64,000 nucleotides of DNA, from NCBI GenBank assembly GCA_012934845.2, contig WNNJ02001135.1, forward strand, positions 124,001 through 188,000. Direction: 5' to 3'. Below, piece by piece: positions 43,640 to 56,394 of this stretch. Position 1 is the stretch's first letter; each line of letters begins with the position of its first letter. The notes below the pieces were generated by a model. It was not told where the DNA came from, did not search any database, and saw only the letters and a program-made list of their open reading frames with translations. This stretch comes from Pomphorhynchus laevis (Eukaryota; Acanthocephala; Palaeacanthocephala; Echinorhynchida; Pomphorhynchidae). The position numbers and the translations under genes are program-made.

Positions 43640-44174
43640 CTATATGAAAAATGCAATTTAATTGGCTACCCTTTAATACTAACAATATGATAAGATGATT
43701 CAACGATAAGATGATGCTAGATACTAAAATTATCGAAAAATATCAAAGGAATAAGCAATATTTATTAACAAACGCTTATTTATTGATACATTTAATGTGA
43801 TTTTGAATAAATATACATTCTGTGCCATTAAATTTACAAACTCATATCCTGATATTTATTATTTGGTCAGTATCTTAGTAACAATACGAATGTAATATTT
43901 TGTCAAGTAGATTGACAACGGATTTAATAAAATACTTTTAAACATCAAGTTTTTCTTTATTTTTAGACAATTAAGTGTCTAAAATGTGCAAGAATACACA
44001 CGAATACAGCAAATTACAAGGTAAAGCTCAAGCGGTAATTTGTAAAAATAATTCGCTTGATTTACTTTATGGACTTGATGTCCATACTCGGACACTTGAC
44101 TACGTGTCCAAGTATGTTTGAGATTGTGTCTTAACTAATCTGTATTAGTAAAATCTAGATTTAGTAAACAGTTC

Positions 44175-44212
44175 AATAATGTTGCAATTTAATATTAAAT
44201 TGCAACATTATT
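44175..44212. repeat. 38-bp perfect palindrome
   Basis: AATAATGTTGCAATTTAAT followed immediately by its exact reverse complement, no spacer. Lies ~130 bp before an inverted Naiad piece. Confidence 0.95.
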
Positions 44213-44339
44213 TTGTTTATATATGATATTGCAATATTTAATATAAAATTTTAATGTTGTAATATTTAAAATTGTAATATTAAATTGTAATTAGTTTTTT
44301 ATTAGTTTTTAGTATATTTTAGTTTTTAAAGTAAAACAA

Positions 44340-44708
44340 AAATAATATACTGTTTCTATAATGCTTTTAATATCATCATTACATATAGATTTCAATTCTT
44401 TATTATAAAAAAATCGTTCTAATGCCGGTAACGGTTTATATCTTATTTTAGAAATATATTTACTTAAATCTGACCCTATTATTTCTTTACTTTTAGAATT
44501 ATTTACAAGTCCGGCTATATTTATGTTATCTATACATTTATTAATGAAGTTTATGGTTAATGTATATTTTCTATTGTTATTATTTACATTTATTGTACGA
44601 TTAAAGTATTTTGTATTACAATAACTGTCTATTATACAACTTAGTCCATCATATTCATTAATTAATCTTTGATTTATTGAACATATGATATCTTTAGAAA
44701 AACTTAAC
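44340..44708 (-). mobile_element. Inverted 5' piece of Naiad-type PLE
   Basis: Reverse complement of about 45320-45660 of the adjacent Naiad (for example TCTTTAGAAAAACTTA at 44690 against TTTTCTAAAGATATC). It lies head to head with the plus-strand element starting a few bases away, the inverted-plus-direct arrangement known from PLE insertions. Confidence 0.8.
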
Positions 44709-44712
44709 CATA

Positions 44713-47196
44713 TTGGAAAAATACGTAAGTACTAATGATTTCAATTTTAGATCTTTTAAATGTAACGGAAAAAATTGTATAGTTTGTGATAATAATTGTA
44801 ACTGCAATACCACAGGTGTAGTGTATCTTATACAATGTACATGTGGATTGCAATATATAGGAAAAACATATCAAATGTTAAAAACTAGGTTTAGGCAACA
44901 CATATATAATATACAGCATAATAGTCAAACTAAATTTCATAAACAAAAGAGATTAATAGGACATGATATTAAAAACTGTAAATTATTTATTTTAGAACAT
45001 ATTATCGAAGAAAACATATCAATCTTTAATTAACAACTATTAGAAAAAGAAGATTTTTGGATTGAAACGCTTAATTCTATGTACCCATTAGATTGAATGA
45101 CGTGGTACAAGGAATTGGCAGAAGTAGTATAGTACATAATAAACAACTATATTATAATAATCCGGTTAAACGCAAACCAAGAAGTCATGGTGATAAAAGG
45201 AATAGGAAAAATAGAGTTAAAAATATTAAAAAAGATATGTATATAAATGAACAATTAGAAATATTAAAAAATCTTTTAAGAGATAACAAGCCAAAAGATC
45301 TTTATGTAAATATAAGAAGTTTTTCTAAAGATATCATATGTTCAATAAATCAAAAATTAATTAACGACTATGATAGGCTAAGTTGTATAATAGACAGTTA
45401 TTGTAATACAAAATACTATAATCGTACAATAAATGTAAATAATAACAATAGAAAATATACATTAACCATAAACTTCATTAATAAATGTATAGATAACATA
45501 AATATAGCCGGACTTTTAAATAATTCTAAAAGTAAAGAAATAATAGGGTCAGATTTAAGTAAATATATTCCTAAAATAAGGTATAAACTCCTACCACCAT
45601 TAGGACGAAAAATTTGTAATTATAATAAAGAATTAAAATCAATATGTAACGATAATATTAGAAACATAATGGAAACTGAATGCAATTGTAAAAGTCTTAG
45701 TTTTGATAAAATAAATGAACATATATGTACCCATAATCTAGAATTAATTGAAAATTGTGAATTAAGAAAGCTGCTATCAAAAGGGTATAAATATAGATTA
45801 AATAACAACAACGACAAAAATAAAATTTACAATTCGTTATATAATAACTTAAATGATTACTTTAGTAAGCTGATTAATAGTGAAAGCTCGAATATATCTA
45901 AGATAAAAATTTGGAAAGATTATATATTTGATAAAATTAAAAATAAAATGAAAATAACAAACAATTATAAAAGGAAAGATAAAATTAACAAAAATATGTA
46001 TAAAGAACTTACTAAATTAAAGGATAACTATATAATAACAACTATTGATAAAGCTAGTAATAACTTTGTCTTCATATGCAAAAAGCTTTATTATGATATA
46101 CTAATGAAATAGGTTAATTCTAATGATTTAAATGTAAATCCAACATATGAACGTAGTGAGTTGAGTTTTGAAACAATTATTACAAGTCACTGTTCTATAA
46201 TGGATAAAAAGGGTATAAAGGTTGAATTAGATAATAAAACTATACCTATATTATATTGGAATCCAAAATTACATAAAAATCCAATAAAACCTAGGTTCAT
46301 ATGTAGTGCGTTTAAATGTACATTAAAACCACTTTCTGTCTATATAAATAAAATACTTAAAGTAATTAAAGCACACTTTAAAAAATATTGCAAGGTAATC
46401 GAAATTAATACTGGTATAAAACACTATTTCAGTATTAATTCTACAAAAGAATTTTTAGAACAGACAAAAGGAATAAATTTTCAAAATATAAATACATACG
46501 ATTTTAGTACACTTTATACAAATCAAGGTTTAGTAGATATTAAAGAAGCATTAGTAAAATTAATTAATCTTATATTCTGAAAATAATTATGACGCCTATC
46601 TAACAAAAATTAAAACATCAAGTAAATATAAATATATTGATAAAATTGAATTAATAAAATCCTTAAATATTTTGATAAATCGAAATTATTTAAAAGTAGG
46701 GACATCTATATTTAGACAAGTATAAGGTGTTCCAATGGGTGGTAATAGTAGCCCAATTATAGCTGACTTGTTTTTAAGCTTTATAGAATATGAATTTGTT
46801 CATAACTGTGTAAAAACTAAATCTAAACAATATAAATATATGAAATATATGTTTCGATACATTGATGATATATGTGTATTTAATTCTAATAATTTTTATT
46901 CAATTAGTGAACAAATTTATCCAGAAAGCCTTATTCTTAACAAAACCAATATTAATGATAAAGAAGGTGTATATCTAGATATAAACATTAAATTAACATC
47001 AATTAAAACTACTATTAATTTATATCGTAAAGATGACATATTTAAATTTACAAGAAACATATTTTTGCATGAGCATTCATGCACACCATATAATATAAAA
47101 TATAATACATTTAAATAATGAAATTTTAAGAATTGCAACAATATGTAATGATATTGGCTTTCTTCAAAATCATTTAAATAATTTAATAGATACATA
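44713..47196 (+). mobile_element. Naiad-type PLE with N-terminal GIY-YIG, most complete copy
   Basis: Domain order visible in sense: 44713-45033 GIY-YIG endonuclease (CNGKNCIVCDNNC zinc knuckle, VVYLIQCTCGLQYIGKTYQM, R...H spacing, H...H); 45093-46112 linker with the CxC box (ECNCKSLSF, ~45680) and PPLGRKICNYNKE; 46161-46580 RT fingers (YWNPKLHKNPIKPRFICS); 46735-47118 RT palm (MGGNSSPIIADL, FRYIDDICVF). An N-terminal endonuclease plus CxC linker is the signature of Naiad/Chlamys-type permuted PLEs. The copy has several interruptions and ends at ~47196 in a fold-back. It sits in a CPSF3 intron, opposite in sense to the gene. Confidence 0.8.
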
Positions 47197-47220
47197 TTTA
47201 TGTATCTATTAAATTATTTA
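47175..47220. repeat. 22-bp fold-back at Naiad 3' break
   Basis: TAAATAATTTAATAGATACATA, two bases, then its exact reverse complement. The left arm is Naiad coding DNA, so the right arm is an inverted copy of the last 22 bases before the element stops. Confidence 0.95.
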
Positions 47221-47279
47221 ATATAATAAATAATTATTATAATAGATTATTATGGATATTATTTAAATATCCATACATA

Positions 47280-47690
47280 TTTATGTTATCTATACATTTA
47301 TCAAAATTAAGACTTTCAAAATTGCATACTGTTCCTAGAAGGTTTATAATATGATAGTTACATATATCTTTCGATTTCTAATTTTTCGTGCTAAAGACCT
47401 TAACAACTTATACCTTATTTTAGGAATATATTTACTTACATCTGACGCTATTATTTCTTTAATTTTAATATTATTCAAAGGTCTACCTATATTTATGTTA
47501 TCTATACATTTATTGATGAATTTTATAAATAATAATGAATTTTAGAAAAATTTCATCTAAAATATGAATGAAATAAATGAAACTGAAATTTTTAATAAAT
47601 TTTAGTTTCTATTATGCTTCAATTTTAATTTTCATTTTCTATCTAATTTTATCAAAAATATAATCTATCCGCGTATTTCCAATGGTTATT
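47280..47690 (-). mobile_element. Scattered inverted Naiad pieces
   Basis: 47395-47530 is the reverse complement of Naiad DNA around 45460-45580, with changes. 47625-47690 corresponds to the region around 45905-45955. Short and mutated. Confidence 0.55.
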
Positions 47691-47742
47691 TTTGATGTAT
47701 TTCTCCATCCTAGAAGTATTTCTCCTTCCCAGAAGGAAACGG

Positions 47743-47779
47743 CTTTTATCGGCCTTCTTATAAAGAAGGCCGATAAAAG
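47743..47779. repeat. 17-bp inverted repeat at PLE 5' end
   Basis: CTTTTATCGGCCTTCTT, three bases, AAGAAGGCCGATAAAAG: exact pairing. The right arm encodes the first recognisable PLE residues (KKADKSG), so this is another inverted 5' junction. Confidence 0.9.
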
Positions 47780-49690
47780 TGGTGAAGCAGAAGTATGGGA
47801 GGCAGAAGACTTCGTGGCTGAGGCACACCGACAACTATCCAGTGACGCGTATGAAATAGCTGAACCTTATTCAATCAAACAGGTAAGGAGTGTCGTTAAT
47901 CAGTGTATTGTTAAAGCCATCAGTGATGAACATATAAATAAGAGATTGGCTTCCGAAAACGAAAATGCAAAAGCAGGAAGATTTTATATGCTTCCTAAAA
48001 CACATAAAGAAATAACTTCATGCCCAGGCCAGCCAATAGTGAGTAACAACAGTACAGCAACAGAACGACTTTCCAGGTATCTCACCACATTGCTTATATA
48101 GGCTTTAAAATATGTTTCGTCATACATATATAGCACTACTGACTTTATAAATAAATTAGAAGAAATTAAATCATCGCTAAGCACTAACACCAAAATAATG
48201 ACGATAGACATTGAAGCTCTGTATACAAGTATTCCGATCGAGGATGGCATTACGAAAGTAGGGCTTTATTTAAGAAAATGCAGCTTTAGTGAATGTAAGA
48301 TTAAAGAATCAACACGATTACTGTCTACTGTTCTCAACAACAACTATTTCGAGTTTAACGATATTATATACAAACAGAAAATTGGTTGTGCTATGGGAAC
48401 ACCAGTAGCACCCCTCTTTGCCGTGTTGTATGTGGCCGCTATCGAAGAAACGTTTTTCGAAAATAGGGAAATTCGACCATTAACTTATGTAAGGTACATA
48501 GACGATATATTTTTACTGTGGAATGGAACGAATGAGTCATTATTAGAGACAGTTGATGACCTGAATGCACTGGGTCCGTTGCATTTCAAGGTTGAGAGCT
48601 TATCGGATGACTCTGTTAAGTTTTTGGATGTCGAAATATATAAAGATAAGGAAAACAATAATCTCCATACAAGGTTATATCTGAAACCGACTTGGAAGCC
48701 GGCATACTTGCATGCGTCTAGCAATCATGCTCCGCAAAAAAAAACGAAATATTATATATAATGAAATAGTGAGATCGAGAAGGTTATGCTCTAAGGAATC
48801 TGAATTCTATAAGGAAGTTGATAATATTAAAGGGTATTTCAAACAGCGCGGTTATAAAATACGTCAGATACAAGTGGCAATTGATAGAGTCATATATAAA
48901 AATAGGAATGAGTTCATTAAACCTCGAATAAAAGCAACACGAATAATGCTAGCTGGGTTAGCTTTGAATTCCATCAAGCCTTGCACCGCGTCAAATACGA
49001 TATGGAACGAACACTTGCCTCCACCATTTCAGAATTCGGTAATAGAGCGAACGTCGCATAGCGCTCTCTAGCAACATTAAAATTTAGGATATATTAGTAA
49101 GATCGAGATGTACCAGCTCAATGCTATTGCGCAAAGAACATTATTGCGAACCCTGTGGAGGCAAGCGCTGCAAAACTTGTCCTGATATAAATAAGAAAAA
49201 AGTCTTCAAAAGTACAAAATCAAATTCCCTATACACAGTGAGCGGTGAGCTTAACTGCAAGTCAAGTAACGTCTTATATCTTTTGACGTGTAATGAATGC
49301 GCAAGACAGTATGTTGTGGAAACATATGAACAAATGCACAAGCGCATGAATCTTAGACGCTCGCAGATAAAAACAAAGAAGCAAAGCTGTAATGCCGCAG
49401 TGACACATATCCAAGAAAATCCCGACCATAAATTCAGACTAACAATTATTGAAGATAAAATATTGGATATAAAGGAAAGGAGACAAAAAGAACTGTATTG
49501 GACAGCGCAGCTTATGTCCGAGCTAAACGAATCATTAACAAAAAAGCAGCTAACTTTGTAAAATCAATGTGAAATTCTTCCGTCCCAGAAACGTGGTATA
49601 AAAATCAAAGTGCGTGGAAATGAAAGTAAGCTCTAATTACTGAAGAAGGCATCAGTTGTAACTAGTTTTTCTTTTAAAAATCATTTATTA
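47760..49690 (+). mobile_element. Canonical PLE (C-terminal GIY-YIG), near full length
   Basis: A different PLE lineage (Poseidon/Nematis-like order, RT then endonuclease). 47760-48101: AGRFYMLPKTHKE (fingers, K-T-H box) and PGQPIVSNNSTATERLSRYL. 48198-48761: TIDIEALYTSIP (first catalytic Asp), GCAMGTPVAPLFAVLYVAAI, VRYIDDIFLLW (catalytic YIDD ~48497), FLDVEIY. 49121-49561: CKTCPDI zinc knuckle, VLYLLTCNECARQY and the downstream R...E of GIY-YIG; the glycine of the YxG strand and the following His are changed, so the nuclease looks impaired. A few interruptions. Inserted among Naiad pieces in a CPSF3 intron. Confidence 0.82.
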
Positions 49691-49725
49691 TTTCTGCTGT
49701 TTAAATAATTAAATTGGTTAAATAA

Positions 49726-50486
49726 TTATATATTATATATATGTATTCCAATATCATCAATATATCGAATCATATATATTACATATCTTTTTACACAGTT
49801 ATGAACAAATTCATATTCTATAAAGCTTAGAAACAAGTCGGCTATAATTGGGCTACTATTGCCACCCATTGGAACACCTTTTACTTGTCTAAATATTGAT
49901 GTCCCTACTTTTAAATAATTTTGATTTATCAAAATATTTAAGGATTCTATTAATTCAATTTTATCCATATATTTATATTTACTTGATGGTTTAATTTTTG
50001 TTAGATAGGCGTTATAATTATTATAACATATGTATGTATATCTTTTTCCGAATATAAGATTAATTAATTTTACTAACGCTCCTTTAATATCAACTAAATC
50101 TAGATTTGTATAAAGCGTGCTAAATCGTATGTATTTATATTTTGAAAATTTATTCCTTTTGTCTGTTCTAAAAAATACTTTTGTATAATTAATACTGAAA
50201 TATTGTTTTATACCAGTAATAATTCCAATTACCTTGCTATATTTTGAAAGTCTGATTTAATTACTTTAAGTATTTTATTCATATAGACAGAAAGTGGTCT
50301 TAATGTACATTTAAACGCACTACATATGAACCTAGGTTTTATTGGATTTTTATGTAATTTTAGATTCTAATATAATTTAGGTATAGTTTTATTATCTGAT
50401 TCAACCTTTATACCCTTCTTATCCATTATAGAACAATGACTTGTAATAATTGTTTCTAAACTCAACTCACTACGTTCATATGTTGT
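49726..50486 (-). mobile_element. Naiad-type PLE RT fragment
   Basis: Minus strand: TYERSELSLE, KGIKVE...NKTIP, KPRFICSAFKCTLRPLSVYM, then MDKIELIESLNILINQNYLK, GTSIFRQVKGVPMGGNSSPI, and a shortened catalytic region (IRYIDDIGI). Truncated on both sides, with a small internal deletion before the YIDD box. Confidence 0.7.
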
Positions 50487-50499
50487 TTCACATATAAAT

Positions 50500-51435
50500 T
50501 TCACAATGTATATTGTGAAAAATATTATTTTTGTCAAATATAATATTTGTTCTGTTGAATATTTTTATGCGCCTAAGATATTCCGACTATTTAGAGTAAG
50601 GGATTATCCGTATCCTTTTTCTTTAAAAAATCCTGCTTTGCCTTAAATCTTCAAAATTGCAAGACTTTTTTGTTGTTTTAGTCAAATTTCTATTAAGCAG
50701 CACCTGCAAGTAAAGTGATTGTATCGTTGTTCATTGTGACTTCTTAATAGACACATTTTCACAATGGAGTCTATATGTTGTAAAGATTTCCTTCGGATAT
50801 GCTATCTCACAATTTGTTTAATATCATCCCTATTTTATTTCAAAGTTATTAAGAATTTAAGTAATTTGTTTGGTTAACACATTGAAAATATGCTCCTGAA
50901 ACTCGTCGTAAAGTCAAGAAGTGGTACTTTTAATTTTACACTGGGTTGCTATTTATATCCGCTACTGCTTGCTCGTTTAAACGTAAGGAAACCTCCGCGA
51001 ATGTATGAACGTAAGTCAATCGTCAAATAATTGATTTTAAACAGAAATGATTCAATCCATAGGGGTAAATTGTATGTGATTTTGATAGTACCACACTGCG
51101 TTCGTTTAAAACAACCATAATTTTCTTACCATCTCTTTTAAAGGTCAGGTGCGTGAGTATGGAACATTAAAGATTTTCTGTGAATATGGAGCATTAAAGA
51201 TGTTCTGTGAATATGGAACATTGAAGATGCGTGAAAATGGAGCATATTCACAATGGAATATTTCATGGAGTCGAATTCCGTACTTATCTTTTGTGCCATA
51301 ATTCTAGAAAAAAATAAATGAATTTTGAAATGTAAAAACCATTTGCTCTGGATTTTTCTTTTGCATAACTGCAAAACTACACCCTTCATTTTTATCTGTA
51401 AATTTTTTTCGGATGAAAAAATGAATAAATTTTTG
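50500..51435. other. CPSF3 intron, no element recognised
   Basis: Intronic DNA. Around 51165-51245 a short GAATATGGA(G/A)CATTRAAGATG unit recurs three to four times as a degenerate ~28-bp repeat. No gene seen. Confidence 0.5.
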
Positions 51436-51440
51436 TTTAC

Positions 51441-51596
51441 CTTAACACTGACATCGGCGCTGAAATGTAATTGAACTTCTTGCGTATTTTTCGGACTGTA
51501 TACCTTAAGCTTATGTTTTGTTGATCGATGTTCATATTCGCGCTGCAGCGCGGACTTTAATCTTAGCATTTCAGTTGTCTCTCCGTGAACAAGAAC
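51441..51596 (-). CDS. CPSF3: CPSF3 (CPSF73) internal exon with motif C
   Basis: 156-bp exon; acceptor TTAAAG|GTTCTT and donor GTTAAG|GTAAAC. Begins VLVHGETTEMLRLKSALQRE, the conserved His-containing LVHGE segment that closes the metal site in beta-CASP nucleases, then KLKVYSPKNTQEVQLHFSAD (human IEVHNPRNTEAVTLNFRGE). Phase 0 at both ends. Confidence 0.93.
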
Positions 51597-51959
51597 CTTT
51601 AACAAAACAAACATTTAAATGATAAAAAATATATTACATGTTAACATGATAGATATATTATAAAATATACAATATATATTAAAAATATATTGACTTAATA
51701 TATTGATTCTATTAAATATAATGGATTGGTTTTTCATTAACGACACATTTTATAATACATTGTATTCTCTTTAGTATATTTTATGCATTAAAATTAATTA
51801 AAATTATATTTATAAATATAATATTTTTAAATTATAAAACAAATAATAAAATATAATTATTAATATTAATCTGAGAAATTTTATTTTCCTCACTTCCGCT
51901 TGTAAGCGATGGAGGTAGAAAATACAGTCAATTTATATACAAAAATGTCAGCTTATTAT

Positions 51960-54045
51960 TGTACTTATCGAGCTAGTCGTCATCCATCACGAGGACGAAA
52001 AGTGTGCAGAAGTTGTGGGAACGTTACGAAATGACGATATCGAATCTACTTTGCGCAAACTCCATGTAGAAAGAACTGAACATGAAAACAGATGGAGAAG
52101 GTCACAACATGAAAGTCCACAGAAACGACAGTAACAGTCAGAATTTCTTGAATGACAAGGCAACCTGATCATACAAAATTTGTCATGGTAACCATGAGTA
52201 GATATTCTCCAAACAAGCGGTCGGTTTGCATTAAATGGCATTTTCCAATTATTCTGAAGAAATACCGGAGTGCAATAAATAGCAGGATCAAGTTTTGCAA
52301 CAGAAATCTGCGTATTGCTGAGATGGATCGAGAGTGCCGGTGTTATAGGCAGATTAAACGAATTTGCAAAGGTATACGCACACGATGAGAGTTGAGATAA
52401 CGCTGACACTAATGTCGAAGAGGTCATGGGTGAGAGCCCTGTGATACGTTTAATATACCTCCATTGAAGCGAATCAAATTTGCGGAAATTAGCAGTAGTA
52501 AGATCAAGCCAGATCGCCTGAATACCATATGTCAATATAGGAAGGATCATCACCTTAAAGAATTTTAGGGCACCGTCGAAGGACAAATTACCTATGTTTC
52601 TGAAGGAATACATTCTTTCAGTTGCCTTGACACACTTGTTGGAAATATGTTTCGAGAATGTCCATTTCGAATTTAAAACAATACCAAGGTAGGAATACTC
52701 ACAACAAAATTCAAAATTGCTATTTCGATATTGCAATGAGTCATCACCGCGTAGACGGCCACCCTTCCTGAATTTTATAGCTCGGGACTTATCTAGATTT
52801 ACCACTATAAAATTTTGTGTGCAGTAGGTATCTAGACGATTCAATGACATTGTTGCTGAATCAATATCATGAGAAAGTATGACTAAATCATCTGCATACA
52901 TTATGCAGCTGGATCTACCGCTTTGACAAACAAAGAAGGGAAGGTCACTAACGAATAGCGTGAAAAGCAGCGGGCTTAAAGGATCCCCTTGTAACACCCC
53001 TCGATTTTGGATCAAGTGTTGTGACAATTGCAGTCCATCCGAAATACGAATTTCATTAGGCGACAATATGGCTGCAAGTAGTTTTAACATTGGACCGCGT
53101 ATGTGAAACTCGAAATGAAGCTTGCTTAGTAAGAGAGACCGATTCACAGAGTCAAACGCCTTTGTAAAATCAATAAATAACGCATACATGCATGAATTTG
53201 CTGCGAAACGCTGTTTTACCCTTTCTCTTAAAGTAGAAATCGCCCCAACTGTAGATCTACCTGGTCGAAATCCATATTGTTCATTCGCTATACGTGAACC
53301 ACATGATCGCATAATACGACGGTGAACTAGCGAAGTCAATAGTTTATAGGCATGATTTGTTAAGGCTATTCCTCGATAAGAGTTCGTAGATAAAGGATCT
53401 GTTTTGCCTTTATACATAACTTTTATGGTCGCTTCTTTCCAGGACTTAGGAATAGGACATCCAAACAGAATAGAATTGTAAAGCCCCAACCAGAATGGCT
53501 CTAATATATGTAGAGACTGTTTGATATGCTCTATGCATAACCCATCAGGGCCAGCCGCCTTTCTTATCGATATAGAAAATACACAAGCTCTTAACTCCTG
53601 AAGAGTAAATGGAGAATTTAAGATCTGATCAATGTCATGATTTATTTCCGTAAAGGAGAATTGTGAAAGTAATAAAGGATACGAAGAAGAAACATATTCA
53701 TTCAAGGGATCGTACAAAACAGCCCTGAAATGATTTTCCCACTTATCAAGAGGAATCTTAGATGATAATGCAAGTTGTCTAACTTTCAACTTCCAAGGGT
53801 ATATTTCAGCATCCTTTAAAATACGTTGTTCTTCGGTCTTAAAATGCTTGTCTTTCAAACAATTAATAGAAGATCGATAGATCAACTTTAAGTCCCTATA
53901 TTCCTTACTTTCGCGTGCTCTGAATGTCGGAAGTTTATGCATAGCAATGAGTTTACTACGAAGTTGACGCAAATACAGAGGAATTTTGAATGGTGAGCAC
54001 GTCGGTTTCTGAGTAGATGCAAAGCAACATTCTAAGAGTGTATCT
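51960..54045 (-). mobile_element. LINE with uninterrupted 661-codon RT ORF
   Basis: The longest open frame in the window (53972-51987). RT: KAAGPDGLCIEHIKQSLHIL, YRGIALTNHAYKLLTSLV, EQYGFRPGRSTVGAIS, FIDFTKAFDSVNRSLL (catalytic Asp), VLQGDPLSPLLFTLFVSDLP, CIMYADDLVILS (YADD ~52900), YLGIVLN, then a C-terminal CxCxxCx8HxxxC knuckle (CYCRFCGLSCCDLLHLFSC). No upstream endonuclease ORF, so it is 5'-truncated at ~54045, next to a 36-bp palindrome. I cannot place the clade firmly (I/Jockey/RTE-like). Same sense as CPSF3, in its intron. The open frame suggests a young insertion. Confidence 0.85.
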
Positions 54046-54076
54046 CGAACTTCGAGGTACCTCGAAGTTCGAGATA
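54041..54076. repeat. 36-bp perfect palindrome at LINE 5' junction
   Basis: TATCTCGAACTTCGAGGT followed by its exact reverse complement, centred on GGTACC. The left half is contiguous with the LINE; the right half borders TATTAATATTA repeats. Confidence 0.95.
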
Positions 54077-54164
54077 TTATTAATATTATTAATATTATTA
54101 ATATTAATATAATATTAAATTAATATATTTAACTAGTAAATTAAAATAATTGATTAAATTTTTT

Positions 54165-54435
54165 TAAATTAATTAAATTTAATTTATAAAATTCATTTAA
54201 ATTATATTTTATGCATTTCATTCATGCATTTAAACGAACATACAAAGTAATTAAATACACAAATTTTGTAGAATTAATGGATTACATAATTTATTAATTA
54301 AACAAATTTAATTAATAATTAAATTATTAATTAAATTTAATTTATTAAATTCATTTAAATTATATTTTATGCATTTAATTCATGCATTTAAAAGAACATA
54401 CAAAGTAATTAAATAAACAAATTTTGTTAAATTTC
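54165..54435. repeat. AT-rich duplication, 158-bp offset
   Basis: A ~105-bp segment (ATTTAATTTAT...ATTATATTTTATGCATTT..AACATACAAAGTAATTAAATA) occurs at about 54170-54275 and 54328-54433 with few differences. Confidence 0.8.
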
Positions 54436-54439
54436 GGAA

Positions 54440-56380
54440 TGTATTAAAAGATTTAATATGTTTTATTATTAAACAACAATTTACTATGATTAATAATAGA
54501 GCTTCGTAAGACGAAGAAGCAAAATACAGACTTTATCGAAATTTCGATAGTCACCGAGGTACGACTAGTAAACCATAAGTTAATTACAAATATTTATTGC
54601 CATCTACCTCGAAAAAGACGATTAAAACTTTTAATTTGAAATTTACAAATAAAAATTAATTTTAAAAATTGTGTTTATATAAAAATTTATGGTTTCGTCA
54701 TATTATAAATAACTATATACCACAGATCGAGCAGGATTTTTAGTTATAAATAGAACAAAATAATAATTGTATTAATGTAATCGTATTTACTAATGAGTGC
54801 ATGCAATGTTCAACAAAATATAAATAAAATATTTTTAAAGATAATTGATCTTATCCATTAATTGATGTTAATACAAATTGATGTTAATTTAGAATTTTCA
54901 AACATAATAAAGAAAAAAAATTATTTTTATATTTCAAAAGCGCTGCTAGCAACGTGATGATGTTAGCAGCAGCTAGTAAAATATAAAAATGAATTTGTGA
55001 TTTATTGATTCTGCACCAAAATTAAAAAGATTTAGAACACGATGTAATAATTGTTTTCAAATGATGCCATCTTTCTGATGCGATTATAAGAAGGCATCGA
55101 AAGATGCTATAAATAAAAATCGGAAATTCCGTAAATATCTAATAAAATATCGAAGTACTTACTCTATAAAATCATTCGAACAAATATATTCAATTATTCA
55201 AATAAAAATTCCCAAATAAATTATTTTAAAGACAATTTGAATAGTGGAATTAACATTAATTAATTCCAATCAGTGGAGAGAATGAAATTATTATTTTTAT
55301 AAAAAGTCAAAATTTCGGACAGAACAAAATTATATAAATATATAATTCGGTATACACAAATTCATTACAGCTTCTCTTGCTAGGCGGTTAAAAGAACCGA
55401 GAAGATTTTATCCAGAAAAACTATTTCGATGGCTATCATCGACAGGTTTTACAATTATTCTATTATCATGAAATTATTCTAATATTACACAGTAGATCAA
55501 TTAATTATACGATACAATCAACATGTCGCTAGGTGCTAATTCATCCAAATATTTCTATAACTGTTAGCTCACCTACTCGTAAGGCGGTTTAAACAACGTC
55601 TGAATTTCAGTCGAAAAGTCAACTAAATGGCCTGTATTATTAGTAGATATAGTAATTTTATAAACTATGTCAGAATTTCCCATTAACTTCAACGATTAAC
55701 TGTTTAAGAGGAAAAATGAAGAGAGTAACGGTGCATGATTACTGATTCATGCAGTAGAGGTATTGAATTGCCAAAGTATATTAAAAATAAGGTATTTAAA
55801 TATTAATGTTGGAAACAAGGTTTTCCTGTCTTGTATAAGATTGAATATATAATTAAATGGTGATTTTAAAAGTATTTGATTCAAAATAAACTAATAATAA
55901 TTATATTACAATTTTAAAAGGGACTATCATCATTAGCTATCGCACAGGGAATTGAATTTGAAATTCAATTAAAAATATATGGGATAATATATCCCATATA
56001 TTAAAAATATATTTTAATATATCCCATATATTAAAAATTTATGGGATATTATATGTATAGTTATAAACATCATCGTCCGACAAAGATTATTCAAATGCAT
56101 TGTATTTAAAAATAAAGAACAATGGTCAACAAACCATTGTAAATGATGTTTTTCTTATTGATTGCTGTGAAATTAATCAATTGTGCAAAACTGTACTAGT
56201 TCTACAGTAGGAATGTCACTTCGCTGACAAAACGAACCAAGAAATTGGAGACAGAGAGTATTCACTTCGGTTTTGAAATAAAAACGAAATGGATATTATG
56301 TAAATATAATAATGCGCGAGAGCTCGCTATTTGTTAAATAAAAAATTGAATTTAAAGGATCGATAATTATGAGGATAAAC
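54440..56380. other. CPSF3 intron, no element recognised
   Basis: AT-rich intronic DNA. A palindromic ATATATGGGATAATATATCCCATATAT stretch lies at 55975-56055. No gene recognised. Confidence 0.5.
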
Positions 56381-56394
56381 ATACAATTGCTTAC

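Noticed and set aside
44713-47196. Selenocysteine (in-frame UGA) in the Naiad, as reported for some spider and clam Naiads
   Set aside because: The interruptions are not consistently UGA between copies and I see no SECIS-like structure; ordinary decay explains them.
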